64,000 nt of DNA from Tenebrio molitor (GCF_963966145.1 NC_091046.1:30442001-30506000), one strand, 5' to 3'; counted from the stretch's first letter, positions 1-12,867 are shown. Program-made: numbers and translations. The notes: generated by a model from the sequence alone, not told the origin.

Positions 1-3000
1 AGGATCTACTATTTACGAGAGAATGAATTTGACAAAGGATGCACTATTTAATAATAACTACATTGGTAACGATAATAAAAACAAAAAGAATATCAAAGGT
101 GGTGTATAAATAGTCAAACTTACTATGTACTGTTTTGTTCTATATTTTATTGTGATATCTCTTGCAACAAGACCTCTGCTTTGTTGTATAGATGAAATTA
201 ATTACCTATTTAAATTTAGGTTACTGAAGAAGTATTGTATGTAGGTACTGCTAATAAGCAGTTGTGTTAAATATGTTTACCGATCAGATTAAGCTTTAAA
301 AATAGTAACTAACTCCACCACGGGATGTCGAATAACGGTAACAAATTAATTCTATTTCACGTCGTAAATGTAAAACTGTCACAACCCAAAATTCTCCTAA
401 TTTATGAATGGAAGGCAGTGGAACCACCTATCCTAAACCGTCTTTTCCCGTTTGGTGTGTTTTTGGGTTCCTACCTGTATTAGTGCCATTTCGGGCGCCA
501 AAAATTTGCTGTTCATTTAGGTAGTGCCAGTTCGTGCGTCGTCCTTTATAGGGATTTCTCTGCAATGGTATAGTTTTCCCATTTATAATTTGGTTTTATG
601 GCAGTGCAATTGTAATTATTAAGGGCTGGAGTTGTGGTTTTGGCAAGAGTGAAGATATTGTAACCTGGTCAGACAACAGACAGACCTTCTTTTACAGTCC
701 TAGGATTTATGGCGGTAGTTGCCTATTATCGGGGTATTTAACGCCCTGACAACAGGGCTGGTAGTAAAACCAAATTAGAAATGGGAACACTATACTAATG
801 GAGTCCAATTTATATCTGCACCTGAATAGGTACTGGCTGAGCGAAAAGTTTTTAAAAACCTCTTCATGTCCTATGTGAAAAACACATTTATTTTGTACTT
901 AAATGCACTCCAGATAGGTATGTATAAAGTAAATAGAAGTATGTCATAAAGCCTTTTCGGCAAAGTACCTTATTCTATGCGAAATCAAACAAGCATCAAA
1001 AGCCTAAGAAAATAAGTATACAGTCAAGTTAACGAAATCAGTCCCAACTTGAAGAGTTTTGGATAACAGTATTTGACAGCGAAACATAGTAAATAAATAT
1101 ATAGTTGAATTTTTTTAATAAACAATTGTCAAAACTTTGTCTTGTTGGTATGAGCCAAACTGTGATTTTCATGATAATACGATTGGTTACATTGAGTGTC
1201 AACATTTTTTTATGTAACTGAGCCTGCGCCCTAACGAGCGAGAGTTTATTTCAAATTCGAAAAGGTTTCTCCTGATTTCTAATTAAATTTGTTTTGAAAA
1301 TGAATTCACGGAAGAAAGGTACGGGAAGTGAAGTGAACATAACCTTAACCATGATTTGGTGTCAAATTGTTATACAGCTGGTCCACATGTCCAAATTTTA
1401 GGGTGGTACAGTATGGTTTTTTACTTCATTTTGACACTGACAATTGTTTATTAAAAAAATTTCACTATATGTATAATGTTTTTGGGTAGGTATTCGGTAC
1501 ATGACCGTATCTCGCATTATCAGTGGACCAACGTACGAAACGGCAATCGCAGCAGATAAAGACGCCCGAATCGGGAATATTTTCATTAGCGCACGAAATG
1601 GGGACGCACAAAATGGTCCTAATTCTCCTAAACTATTATAACTATCTTTTCGTTGTTAAGTATTGTATCAGGATCAGGAAAATTATACTCAAAAAGGGTT
1701 TCAGCGAACTAGTTCTTAATCTGATCATGTGTAAAATACTGTATAATGTAGTTACGACATGTTGTTTAATTAGATTATGTTTTATTTATGCCACTTAGCT
1801 GAAAGGAAGTTTTTTATTGTTGTAATAGTGATGCATTTACAATGCTAGTTCTATACAAAAAAGATTTTTTAAAATATGTTGTTAAATACCGGTAACTTCA
1901 GTTATTAAATAATACATAACTTCAAAAATGCGTGAATATAGTAAAGATAGAATTATTAGAGTGTTATAGTTATAATAAAATACATACGTGCTTCTAAATC
2001 AGATGTATATATATTTTATTAGTAGTAGATACATCAGCAATTGTTGGTAAACGTACCTCTTCAACATGCTTTAGAAATATGTGCAAATAATTATAACTTA
2101 AACAATGTTTCTTCACATGCTTGAAGTCCAGTAGAGTAATAGGTTAATGACAACTTCATTTTTATAGTAATTTTCGGTAGCCAGGGTTTTGACAATTGTA
2201 AAGAAAACTTGTAAATCTTGAAAAGAACTGACTGTTTACCTATACTGAATGAACATAATAATAACGTAGATTTTATCTTGCCGTCATCCATTGGAAAAAT
2301 TGTAATGAGTAACTTTATGTCCTTGGTGTAAGTAATAACCGCAATATCTTTTCCAATGAATGGCACTAGTATGTAACTTAATTCATTTATACCTACTTTT
2401 TGGCATATTGTTTTGTACTGTTTGTAACTTTAATAGTTGTTATAAATTGAAGGTATAGATGTAGATATTTTGTATGGGAAAATCATTTCCATGGATATTA
2501 ATGAAACGATTATTAAAGTTATAAACGTAGATATCAGAACTGTAAACTGTGCGAATGTTGTTCCTATATTTAAAAAATAAGATTATTTTTATAGTTAACT
2601 TATTTTCCAATTCTAAGGTTTTTAAATTTTAGCAAAATTTATTTTTCAGTATTTTAAAAGTATTTTTTATATTGAAGTATTTTAATTTTTACTTTTTTTT
2701 ATTTACTATGGTCGAGTGCCGTTTTGTAAATAGTTATAGGCAAAGTGATGAGAACATCATTTGAGGCTGAAATTCATCGATTGTTGAATAGAGACAAATT
2801 TATTTTTTTATCAAATCTTGATCATAGTTCCTGTGGTAGTGATAATTTTAAAAGTTATTACAATATTATTTAATTGAAACAGTAATATGTAAAATTGCTC
2901 CTCAAATGATGTATAAAAATGTATGCAATGCTATTAAACATATTCACGTGTCAGTAAATATACTGAACGCCTAATTGTATATTTTGTTATAATTTCCACC

Positions 3001-5343
3001 AGTCTTTTAATCTTTTTTGTTGATACAGTGGCTATTTAATTACGTATAGCATGTATTTTAAACAGGAAGTAAACTCACTTATTTATCATATGTTAAATGT
3101 AAATTATTATTAGATATTATATACATCGATATTATAATGTAAAAAGTTCAAATTAAATTTATCTTTCCTGTTTAATTTTGTTAATTGACCTGGAAACTAC
3201 TTAATGTATTATATACATACCTTAATGTTATAAACTTTAACTGTTTACAATTTCAGAAATTAAAAAAAATATATTAAAGTAAGTAAAAGTGAAACATTAG
3301 ACGCTTTTAAAGACAATAATATGAAAAGCAATATAGATAACATAATGTAACGAATTTTAACTTTTTTTTGCCTCTGGCTATAAGTGCTATTTCTTATGCC
3401 ACAAAAATATAGGAGAGTCCAAATTTAACCATGAATTTTGCTCCCGAAAGAAAGAAAATGAAATTTTTCCATAATGCAACATGATCAACAAAAGAACTTA
3501 ATAAATTGTCACTTATCAATTTTCACATTTGTATGAATTTTACATAAAAAATAAATTTTCACTCGAAAACACAAATATTCATGACAAAATCCTATTTTCC
3601 AAATACGAGTAGAAACGAAGAAAATAGTGCCAACTTTGTATAGTTTCGGTAAACCCTTTCTTCACCGCGATTGTTTAATCATCCTACGCCATACATTTTC
3701 AGAAGTTTTGTTTTTAATAGCAGCCCCTTATTATTATTATTTTTTTTTTGTGATGATACTGAATGATTGACTGTCCTGAAGCTCCCGCGTACTATCGTTA
3801 TTGTTACAATTGCTTTTGCCTACTGCTTACAACGATACTTCCGTGCAAAGTAATGTTATTAGATATCTTTAGAAGAAGTTGTTAGATTTGTTGAAATTCC
3901 TATAAGACTTCGCCAATAGTTTGAGGAAGAAGCTCTGTCAAAGACGCAAATTTTCCATTGGTGTCAGAATTTTAGGCAAGAATCATGTAGAACCTAGATT
4001 ATTTCTAAAGGGCAAGTACTTACCTATTATCCACAAATAACTAAAAGATGAAAAAGCAATAAAGTTTCTATACCTACCTACCGCTAGCATATTATACCTA
4101 ATATTTGTAACATCTTCTAACTGGGTTCTTTCGATTTAATGAAACGATTAACTCGGCATATCCGAGTTCCACCACTGGACCTGTTCCCTTAACCCAATAG
4201 CCGAATTCCACTACCAGCGTTGACCATAGCGATTAAAAGGCGCTTTTGAGAAGTCGGGTTGTTGACGTTCTAAGTAATTATGTAGTAATTACGAACGAAC
4301 TTAACTCTGTCATTTTTTTATTTAAACTGATACCGTAAAAGGTAGAAGTAAAACAAGAATTTCCATTAAAAAAAAAGTGTAGGTATACTAGTTTAAAAAA
4401 TTATTATACTTTAACTATAACTTTTTAACATTTTGCCAGATGTGGTTGAAAAAATTTAAATTTTTTCGCTACAAGAAGCTTTTTCTTTTTTCACTAAACA
4501 TAAATTATTGTGCCTCCATTTCAACAAGGTTTAGAACGCTGTCACGTTGAAAATGGTAAAACTATTTATATTCAGCCCCGTTCCTTTCCTAAATTATGAA
4601 GAAATGAGATTCTATTGGTTGAATCTAATTATAAAAACGAAATGAAGGTAAGAAAATGACCTTCTCTGCACAACCTTATTTCAAAAAGAGTGGATAAGAA
4701 GATTTAAGCACAGAGATATTTTCAGTGGAGGAATTCTTCTACGGACTTAATCCATACCCTTTGAAGAAAATAGATTATGTCAGATATACTTAGTGGAGGA
4801 ACTTGGTACAACCGGATTAACTTTATTATTAAATGGATGCCGCATAAGTGTCACTACACGATTTTCTACTTCCCTAGAGTTCATGCATCGTCAAAAACCA
4901 CAGTAGCCGCAGGATAAATTGTCAGGAATCATTAATTGTAAAGAATGCAACGAAAGACACAATACACTTCTCCATTATAAGAGAGTAACTTCACACTACA
5001 AGAACCACCGACAGCGGAACCTTCAGGCGATAGTGACCATTGCCAATTTCAGAAACCACATGTGTTATTATCTATAAATTGTATATAACTGGTGCCACTG
5101 TGGTGTAAGACGAATTCTACAGTACAGATTTACGTTGAAGACACTCATGGTAAATATCACACGTGTCGAGCGCATTAGACGTAGGTTTGCTATTAAATTT
5201 AATTTCAAGTGGGTTATGCAAGCTTTTAAACATACCTACCGTTAACCCACACAAATTTAACAGTCTAAAGGATCAATAAATCATGCAATACCATACCTAT
5301 CGATTCAGCAGACGGGAAGTTTAAATCTCGATTTAATATTTTG
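1..5343. other. AT-rich non-coding DNA
   Basis: No open reading frame longer than about 90 codons and none with recognisable protein character. Homopolymer A/T runs and one short TTA-repeat stretch near 3728 occur. Apart from the MITE-like inverted repeat at 1099-1470 I see no gene, RNA gene or mobile-element coding remnant. It may be intergenic or intronic. Confidence 0.6.
1099..1470. mobile_element. MITE-like inverted repeat, about 372 bp
   Basis: The two ends are inverted repeats of about 32 bp with roughly 29 matches: 1099-1130 pairs with 1439-1470, the arms ending in AACAATTGTC on the inside. The interior carries no coding potential. A non-autonomous DNA element is the simplest reading; no clear target-site duplication was found. 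Confidence 0.55.
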
Positions 5344-7280
5344 TCACGGTTCGGAAATTCCGTTCCGTTTGCTGATCGCTTTTTGCGGGTTTGGCCGGAG
5401 TGGAAGGCCCAAGGGTTCCACTTGGGGATGCACCATCGTTACTCGAACACCTAGAAAGTAACCTCGAAAATAACCAACTCGGCAAACGCTCGCTCACAAT
5501 TAGGCCGAGAGTAACCGCAAATTACCGCGACCGTTTTGTTCGTGTCCTTATTCCTTCCCTATCCCCCATCATCCCGTTCGTTTATCGTTATCGTTGATCC
5601 CTCTTTTTATCTAGTCTTCCCTTTGAGTTTTTTTTCCCGGTTTTCTTTTTCTTTCACGTTTGGCCCCGACCGATGAGGCGGCCGGAATGGTGTCTTTTCC
5701 CTCAAAATTTCAGCGGGACGGTAGCTACATACCGTCGGGTTTGTCAGGTCGCGAACCTTGGCCCTGTGCCAGAAAAAAAATAATTCTTTCCTATCTTCTT
5801 CTCTCTTCACGACCTAGAGTTTATCGGAGTTTGGGCAAGTCGCTTGAACGTCCCTTTTCCCTTTTTGGACTCCAACCCGATAAATTCCCTTCACTTTCCC
5901 GACCCTCGTTTCCTTTTTTCCTGGAATACTCAGTTTCACTTCTGCGCGTTGAAAATTCTAGAACGCACCTGCCGGTTCTAGATTTTTCCTTTTGTCGGCA
6001 GTCATTATTAAGGTCGGTTTTCCTACGTCAAGACTGGTTAGGCTTTTTTTGGGGTAGTTGATAAATATTCGGTTCGACGCGATTTTTCCTCTTTCTCGTG
6101 CAAGTATCGTCACTGGGTGCACTTCGCCGCCATTGTCGCTTGGACATCACCGATTTCGGGATCTGGGCGAAGTCTCCCGTACCCCGTACCCCGACAAAAA
6201 AGTTGAGTGGTTCTCCGTTCCGTTGCCGTAGTTGTTGTGTACCTTGGAACTCCAACTTGTGCGGAAATTCCGGATCTCTGGGAGTCACGACCTTGCACGT
6301 CCTCCAAAAAAATACCTCACGTCAACTGAATAAGTCACGTTTTTCAACCCTGATCCGTACTAATTTGCGTCAACTTTTTCACGAAAGGGTCTTTTTTTTC
6401 TCCTCTTTCTACCTTCCGTCTCGTCACGTCTGCCGTACTCTTTCTTCCCGTTGCTTCGTTGTTCCGGCGAAAAGGAGTGTAATCTGGAGCACCCCTTCAC
6501 CCCTCCGGAGAACAGCAGCGCCACGAACCCCGCTGGTTCCAGGCCAGAGCAATCCGATTCTCCTCCATCTTGTCGGCCCGTTCTTTTGCGGGAAAATAAG
6601 TTTTTACGGCGGCAACTTTTCAGTTTCTCTCCTGTTTTGTGTTTTCGCCACCTTTAGTGGCAGTTTTTTTGTTTTGTGTCGTCATTTAATTTTAGAAATT
6701 ATCACATTTTATTTTGTAAATCCCCCTCCGGTAATAATTATTTGCGTTTGTGTCGTGGGGTGAATACCATTTTTTTTATGCGGTCGCACCGAAAACTTGT
6801 ACAAGTCTCGTCGGCGACTCACTCAGAAGTCAGTGTTTAGTTTCAAATTACCCCTCTTATATTACCGGACCGGACCTCATTTTTTTTTATTTTTGTATGT
6901 ACCTTGTTACCCACCTTCATCACCTTCCCCTTACATCTTTGAAGGGGACATCAAACAATTTTACATTTAATTTTCGTTTCATTTTTCATGTTTATCACCT
7001 GTATCACAGAATTAATTTGTAATTAAACGTGTTAACCGAAGCACTTGTTTCATTGCGGGTACCGGCTTTGGAGTATCACTGGATCCGGGTACTCCCGTCT
7101 CAGCGCTGCCGGAGGATCCTGGCACCCTTTTTCTTTTTGGGTCGAGTTAACTTTTCCCTTTGACCCCGGCCCAAGACTGAGCTACCGGCGACTATTGCCA
7201 GCAGCCGACCCAAAGAAAAAAAAATTATCGTGGCAATTTTTTCTAAAAGACAGCAGTTTTTGGTAGTCGACAAGGTCAGA
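5344..7280. other. GC- and pyrimidine-rich block of unknown origin
   Basis: Composition changes abruptly from AT-rich DNA to GC-rich, pyrimidine-biased plus-strand sequence with many TTTTCC/CCTTTT tracts, and returns to AT-rich near 7280. Open frames of up to 221 codons exist but look like composition artefacts: low complexity, no motif I recognise. In style it resembles the young LTR elements at 10.0 and 12.9 kb (GC-rich, T-tracts), so it may be a decayed LTR element, but no matching LTR pair, primer-binding site or integrase was found. Confidence 0.4.
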
Positions 7281-7626
7281 AAGTTTACCGAGACAAATTT
7301 TTCATTAGAGGCATTAAAATTGCCAGAATCAGTACAATCAATCAATTTAGCAGATCTGCAGATCCAAATTTCAATCTTGGAGCTTAATTGTTAAAGGTTT
7401 TACAAGACTCATTTTGGTTGGATCATTGGCGGTGCTTTGAACATCGGTCCGCTACAAGACAACTGGTTATCACTTGTAATATTTCTTCAGACAACCTTCA
7501 TAAATAATTCGAAAGGTTTTTCAAAATTGAGAATGTGTGCAGTAAACCAAAATCTACTGATTCATCTCAAAACTCACCCGTTGTTACACTAGATTTAAAG
7601 ACAGATACAAAAATGTTAGAGTTGCA

Positions 7627-7672
7627 AATCCGCCGGGCTCATTATCACTCGTGAAATATCTGTATACCCGTG
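7627..7672. repeat. terminal fragment of the MITE family seen at 63510
   Basis: The stretch containing GGGCTCATTATCACTCGTG matches the right terminus of the element at 63510-63997 and the isolated end near 48666. Only this end is present; no partner terminus was found nearby. Confidence 0.6.
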
Positions 7673-7789
7673 CAAATTCACACATTGCACCACTAAAGCC
7701 CATATTATCTCTGCCAAGGCTACAATTATGTAGCGCATTTTTATAAATTTCAATCGTAAAGTTTTACAAATTACACGACTAAACTAAAT

Positions 7790-8670
7790 TTTAAACAAAT
7801 AAAAAACTTCTTCGAGTCCTGAGCTTTTAGCCACAATTCGCAAAACACTCGCAGCATTTCCTCTTTGAATAACAATACTTATTCTTTTCTGGAAATAGCT
7901 AGGGGACTCGAAAACAGCAGATTTTTAAAGGAGCAACTTGCTTATATCCTTAAAAAGCTCTTTGGCATCTGGGCTCCATAAGCCAAAGCTCTCTAAAAAC
8001 AAGGCGACAAAAGTCTGACTTTTTTTAATGCTACAGTATTTGCTGTGTTTTAATTTTTCAGCTGAAAGAGCAACGGGACCAGATTTTCTAGAACGACCAT
8101 CTAAATGTGTTGCAGCCAAGGTATCAACACATGTTACATTCCAAACAAGTATTCTACCACGTTTCCAATGGATTAAAGTAACCCCATCTGGTCTTTTACC
8201 ATCTTCACGAAGCAATCCGTGAGGTTCAATGATACAAGGAATGTTAACTGAAGAAAAGGTACCTACGCTTTAAAATATCGTACTGTAGCGTGGAATTATA
8301 CCAGCACTTTTTAAACACGAAAGACAATGATGACCCCCATTTATCCACCTGAGAGCCACCCACATATGCAAATATGAGGATGACAGATTTCAGATCCAAT
8401 TCTAGGAGCAACAGCATTTTGAAGTATTTGACTGTCCAATAAAGTACCAAGATTAGAAGATGGTAGAGCTTTTAACCAGGCTCCAGATCCAATTCAGAAA
8501 CGGCTAGCAGTCTTGTTTTATTGCGATGATCAGAAGAATCCAAAATTTCATTAAACTTTTTGTTGATAATTGGAGCATCCCAAAGTTTTTGCAAACTAGG
8601 TGAATCAGGTATCTCAATGCCGGGACAGAGTAGCTTCCAACAATCCAAAGCTTCTGACAAATACAAGGTT
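7790..8670 (-). pseudogene. retroelement C-terminal region, decayed copy
   Basis: Minus-strand fragments in several frames contain REDGKRPDGVTLIHW, an LVWNVTCVDTL motif, a GLWSP motif and RGNAASVL near the end, preceded upstream (8472-8666) by a LWDAPIINKKF segment. The same ordered motifs occur in the plus-strand copy at 61355-62258, so the two belong to one family. I recall this block as the C-terminal part of reverse-transcriptase-bearing retroelements in many invertebrate genomes, but I cannot assign a clade. No reverse transcriptase domain survives here. Frameshifts and a poorly matching stretch around 8220-8470 make it non-functional. Confidence 0.65.
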
Positions 8671-8904
8671 ATTCACGTAAGATGAGGAGCCTGACCAGGT
8701 AAAAATGCAACCTAAAATACACTTTACAAAGCATTCATTGTGTTTTGATATTTAAAAATTAAATTAGAAATCCAAGTAGGTATTCTATTAATTTGAAAGA
8801 TATATCTGTATTGCCTTTTTCGTTAATATTTAGTATTTGAAAAGGTTTTCGAACGATGACAGAACCGATATGATCCTACTTACCCATTACTTTTGTGATT
8901 TTAA

Positions 8905-9180
8905 TTGTCAGTTAATGTTGTGAACCAAGATACTGAGCTTCCTAGCCCTCTTAGAAAAAGCTCCACCAAAGTTGGCATGCATTTGTTACACCAAATGTTA
9001 TTCAATTCAACATAAACCATCAACTTCAAAACTCTGACATGATCGATTTTCCGAAAGAAGTCGGCCAAAAGAGAGCCCTGCGGAAAGTTTGTGTAGTATG
9101 CAAAACTAGAGGTATCCGAAAGCTGACGAGAAAAACTTGCATGGGTTCCATAGCCTGGAAATACAGAAGAATACAAAAGT
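8905..9180 (+). pseudogene. piggyBac-like transposase C-terminal remnant
   Basis: Translating 8925-9035 gives a segment with the order seen in piggyBac transposases: an N-Q-D-T-E-L region, then HLLHQMLFNS, then an FRKK segment, interrupted by stop codons. It is followed by CVVCKTRGIRKLTRKTC, which resembles the cysteine-rich C-terminal finger of that family. The catalytic aspartates lie upstream and are not preserved. Recognition rests on motif order only, so the family call is moderate. Confidence 0.45.
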
Positions 9181-9370
9181 CGTCGATACCACTTTATATT
9201 GCTACCCTAATACTTGTTTTAACTTCCAAAAAATTACATCGTTTTATTATTATCTTACATACAGAGTGTCTATAAAAGAACATATATCAAGAGTCCTGTG
9301 GAACTTGAATATACCTATTTGATTTTTGCCGCTTTGTAGCATATTGTGGTACCAAATAGAAAAACAGAGG

Positions 9371-10000
9371 TTATGTAACTTCATTAATGACAGGTTCTTT
9401 GATTTTTACAATAAAAGCAATTAAACGCCTTCGTGAGGCAGCAATCCATAATCCAAACTTTATAGGATGCAATCGGGTTTCTACAAATGCATGTGGATAT
9501 TCTGAACTCCATATTCTAAAGTTTTGTGCTACGTCCAAAAAAAAAAACTGATGTCTAATAATCTGCAAGCAAAGTTAATACTAAAATTTTTTGATTCATT
9601 CGTCATTACGAAACTGTCATCATTCAAATCGTTTAAAAACCAATTGCAGTAGGTATTCTAAGCGCCTCTCAGTATCACCTGGTCGAAGTTCTTGAAGTGT
9701 TGTGATTTTGTATGGATAGAAGTTCAGGTTTTTTCACTTTTTTCTAACAGTTTTCTGACAAGTGGAGAGTGGTACATCAGCCTGAAGTTATAACTTCCTG
9801 AGAGATTTTTTTGAGCTTTGTTCATTCGTTGGCGTAAATCTTCAACAATTTCTTCATTCACTGGCGGTCTTCCTACACTTTTACCTTTTTCAACACTTCC
9901 AGTTGCCACAAATCTATTCACAATGCTTCTAATTTGTGGAATTAAATTTGCTTCCACGATGTCGTCGTCATTTGGAAATTTTCCGAAAAATTCTTCCTTG
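9371..10000 (-). pseudogene. mariner-like transposase, decayed, split by an LTR element
   Basis: Reading leftwards, a helix-turn-helix region (IRSIVNRFVATGSVEKGKS) is followed by an LNFYPYKIT / LQELRPGDTERRLEYC segment and then by the catalytic-domain piece IWSSEYPHAFVETRLHP ending in WIAASRRRLI. This is the order of insect mariner-like transposases with a DUF4817-type N-terminus. Frameshifts and a deletion around the first catalytic aspartate show it is dead. The young LTR retrotransposon at 10001-11835 interrupts the N-terminal region: coding resemblance resumes at 11840 after the CTTG duplication, and the mariner terminus follows at 12148. Confidence 0.75.
9997..10000. repeat. 4-bp target-site duplication, left copy (CTTG)
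   Basis: CTTG directly precedes the first LTR and recurs directly after the second LTR at 11836-11839, marking the integration site of the LTR element. Confidence 0.85.
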
Positions 10001-10347
10001 TGTTACCCGTGGGCTGTTTGGGTGGTCCAAAACCACCCCCGCTCGTTCTTTTGTCGCGTTTGGTCCCAACTTTCTAAAAATAGTCGACGCCGGCCGGAAA
10101 CGGCACGGCCACTGGCCACTTCTCTACCTGCTCCAAGAGGAGAAGGTTGTTTTTTTTTCCGTGCTCCTCTCCTTCTGCACAAAGGGCCTGACGGTCCGGG
10201 TAAACCGGCTGGATTGCGAAACGGCTATCTTCTTCGACGGGGTGCATTTGCTACCCCGGCGTTAAAACGGCATCGGTCAACAAATCTCGACACCGGCCCC
10301 GAAGATGGACTCGACAGTTCGACCGCTCCAGAGGGCCGGTGGTAACA
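10001..10347 (+). repeat. 5' LTR of the TRIM-like element
   Basis: 347-bp terminal repeat with inverted ends TGTTAC and GTAACA. GC-rich, apparently identical to the copy at 11489-11835. Confidence 0.9.
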
Positions 10348-10350
10348 TAA

Positions 10351-10368
10351 TGGCGCCCAACGTGGGGC
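10351..10368 (+). promoter_or_regulatory. primer-binding site of the TRIM-like element
   Basis: TGGCGCCCAACGTGGGGC starts three bases after the 5' LTR. It opens with TGG, the complement of a tRNA CCA end, and matches the common retroelement priming form. It fixes the element orientation as plus. Confidence 0.85.
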
Positions 10369-11488
10369 TCTCCTCCGACAAGGCGTCGGAGAGCCCAAAT
10401 CCCCGACCGATGCCAACGTCCCGGATGGCAGCAGGAAGCCGTCCCGTCCGTCAACAAGAGCCAGACGTGAAGAAGAAGTCGTGGGTCAGCCCCTGTTCAT
10501 CGTCGACCCAGTCAGCTGCCCATCGTGTCCAGGACTCGGCCGGATCGTCAAGCGAGTCGCCCGGAGGGAGAGGAGTCACACCTACACCACCAAGGAGCCA
10601 GAGGATGGTGAGTTGAACCCCAGGGCCCGTTCGACTCCGTCTCCGGTCAGGCCTTCAAGTCCGACGGCCAGCCCAGACAGTTCTCGGTGCTGGCGTGTCA
10701 AAGGTCGACCGTCGAGACACCTGGTTCCTCCACCACCAGCCTGCACGTCGGAAGAGGATCCGTGAGGACGCCGCCGTTCCCAGCCGTCGGTCGTCCCCGC
10801 TAGGACGTCACCCCGGGGCCGCTGAGTCCCCGAGCCACCACAGCCGCCACCGAGGGTCCCACGTCCGCCCCAAGGAGCTAACGGTTGGAGACCACAGCGC
10901 CCATGGACATCGACTCCGGCGTGCCAGAGACAGGTGTGTGTGCCCCCTTTTGTGCGCGTCCCCAACAACGGTTTTGTGCGTGTTTCGCGGAACGTGTCAT
11001 TTTCCGAGTGGCGATGCCGTCCGGGCCGTGCGACAGCCCCTCAACTAGTGCACCGAGGCGACGACCGGGGGCCCGATAATGAGCAACTCTGTCGCTGCGC
11101 TTCCCGCATCCTCGCCCAAACGCCATCGAGGAGGTCGTCCACCAGGCCAGTTCCGGCTTCCCGGGATTCAGAGGGACCCGCTGAGAAGTCGGACCCCTGC
11201 AGCTCGTGACAGGCTCCACCACCATCGAAGACGGCGCACCGCGAAGCCCACAATGTCCCGGACCTACAGGTCATAGTGTTCGGCGACACCGAGACGCGCT
11301 CGGCACCACCATCTTGTGCCATTTTTTAATTTTAGTTGTATTTTTAAATCTTTTTTTTTCATTTTTCTGTCTTTTTTTTTCGTGTCGTTTTATGTGTCCT
11401 TTTTTGTGTTATTTGAATAAAGAAAAAAGGTGAGGGCTGAAGCCGGCGTCAACGATTATGAAAGTTGGGCCTCCGGAGGGGGAGAGTG

Positions 11489-11835
11489 TGTTACCCGTGG
11501 GCTGTTTGGGTGGTCCAAAACCACCCCCGCTCGTTCTTTTGTCGCGTTTGGTCCCAACTTTCTAAAAATAGTCGACGCCGGCCGGAAACGGCACGGCCAC
11601 TGGCCACTTCTCTACCTGCTCCAAGAGGAGAAGGTTGTTTTTTTTTCCGTGCTCCTCTCCTTCTGCACAAAGGGCCTGACGGTCCGGGTAAACCGGCTGG
11701 ATTGCGAAACGGCTATCTTCTTCGACGGGGTGCATTTGCTACCCCGGCGTTAAAACGGCATCGGTCAACAAATCTCGACACCGGCCCCGAAGATGGACTC
11801 GACAGTTCGACCGCTCCAGAGGGCCGGTGGTAACA
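11489..11835 (+). repeat. 3' LTR of the TRIM-like element
   Basis: Second 347-bp repeat, followed at once by the CTTG target duplication (11836-11839). Confidence 0.9.
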
Positions 11836-11839
11836 CTTG

Positions 11840-12148
11840 CAAGCGTTTGTAGAGTATGTAGTGTATGGTAGTGTATGGTACCACTTCGGTAATACGCTTG
11901 GAAATACTGGAAATAATGAAGAAAATAATTGCAAACCTGATCACAATCCTACAGAATTGTTACGCTTCTGGCTAGTAGAAAACAAAGAGTCAAAATCTTT
12001 TTTAATATTTTTACAATAAACGTTACCAAAGTTGCATCTTTTGAGGCCCCATATCTTCAAATCTAAGAGGTATAGAATTTTTTCATTATTTTCTAACATG
12101 AGTTGACATTGCCCAGTTGAGTTGTTCCACGAATTTTGGGGCACCCAG
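11840..12148 (-). mobile_element. terminal part of the split mariner-like element
   Basis: This is the continuation of the mariner pseudogene at 9371-10000 across the LTR insertion. Its outer end (a GTTGTTCCACGAATTTTGGG motif, then CACCCAG) matches both termini of the short element at 58949-59481. The internal stretch 11895-12110 is also shared with that element, which is therefore an internally deleted relative. A TA follows the terminus at 12149-12150. Confidence 0.7.
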
Positions 12149-12149
12149 T

Positions 12150-12330
12150 AGATGACGATTTGACAAACGAAGAAAGGGAAACACAAAAGAAGGTAAGAGA
12201 GATGGTTAGACTTAGAGAAGAGAGAGATAGAGGAAAAAGGGTGAAAATAGGATACAGGGAGATACAGATAAACGGGGAATGGTTTAGACGGGATGAGAGA
12301 GAGGAGAAACTGAAATATGTAGATATTTAC
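12150..12330 (+). pseudogene. LINE ORF1-like C-terminal fragment
   Basis: The frame contains DLTNEERETQKKVREM and then GKRVKIGYREIQINGEWFR. I recognise this as the C-terminus of the ORF1 protein of A/G-rich LINEs from insects, the type whose ORF2 remnant occupies 22870-25210. It is a short, isolated, highly charged fragment next to the mariner terminus. Confidence 0.5.
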
Positions 12331-12867
12331 CTATGCATTAAGGGAGATATGAACATGATTTTTCCCTGAGGTTAACGTGGTTATAAGTCAACCGAGGGGG
12401 AAAACATGAATATTTCCTGTGGTGCATACAATATTTTATTTTTAGTATCTGTACTTAAAAGCTAAGTTAAAACTGTCTTGAAAATATTTTGTGTGCAACC
12501 GTACGCGAAATGAGCACTTCGCGTGCATAGAGCAGGCCGCGAAATTGAATTTCGCAGCCGTTGCCTTGACGACGGCCGTAAAAGTAAAAGTCATTTCAAT
12601 ATTTATTTATTTATCACAATTACAACATATCTATCTCTATACAGGGCAAGTCACGTAAGGTTTATTTCTGAATTTGTTTTATACGCAACCAAAAATACTA
12701 ATTACGCTGACCACTTGATACCGTTTATAATGTGTTTTAATTTAGTAATCAACGTAGGTATCTAATTTGGCTAAAAATGTCAAAATGACAGTTAATGAAT
12801 TTAATTTTTGATTTCATTACTCAGAACAGGAAAACGTCATTTTGACATTTTTAGTCAAAATACGTAC

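Larger units (their letters stand above)
10001..11835 (+). mobile_element. young non-autonomous LTR retrotransposon (TRIM-like)
   Basis: Two 347-bp direct repeats (10001-10347 and 11489-11835) that appear identical by eye begin TGTTAC and end GTAACA. They enclose 1141 bp. A tRNA-type primer-binding site (TGGCGCCCAACGTGGGGC) starts three bases after the left LTR, and a purine-rich tract (GGAGGGGGAGAG) lies just before the right LTR. The interior has no protease, reverse transcriptase, RNase H or integrase motif. Its longest open frame (10305-10616, 103 codons) is proline/serine-rich and unrecognised. Mobility would need enzymes from an unidentified partner. CTTG duplications flank it, inside an older mariner pseudogene. 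Identical LTRs imply a very recent insertion. Confidence 0.9.

Noticed and set aside
6098..6763. 221-codon plus-strand open frame in the GC-rich block
   Set aside because: No motif, low complexity, overlaps other frames of similar quality; treated as a composition artefact.
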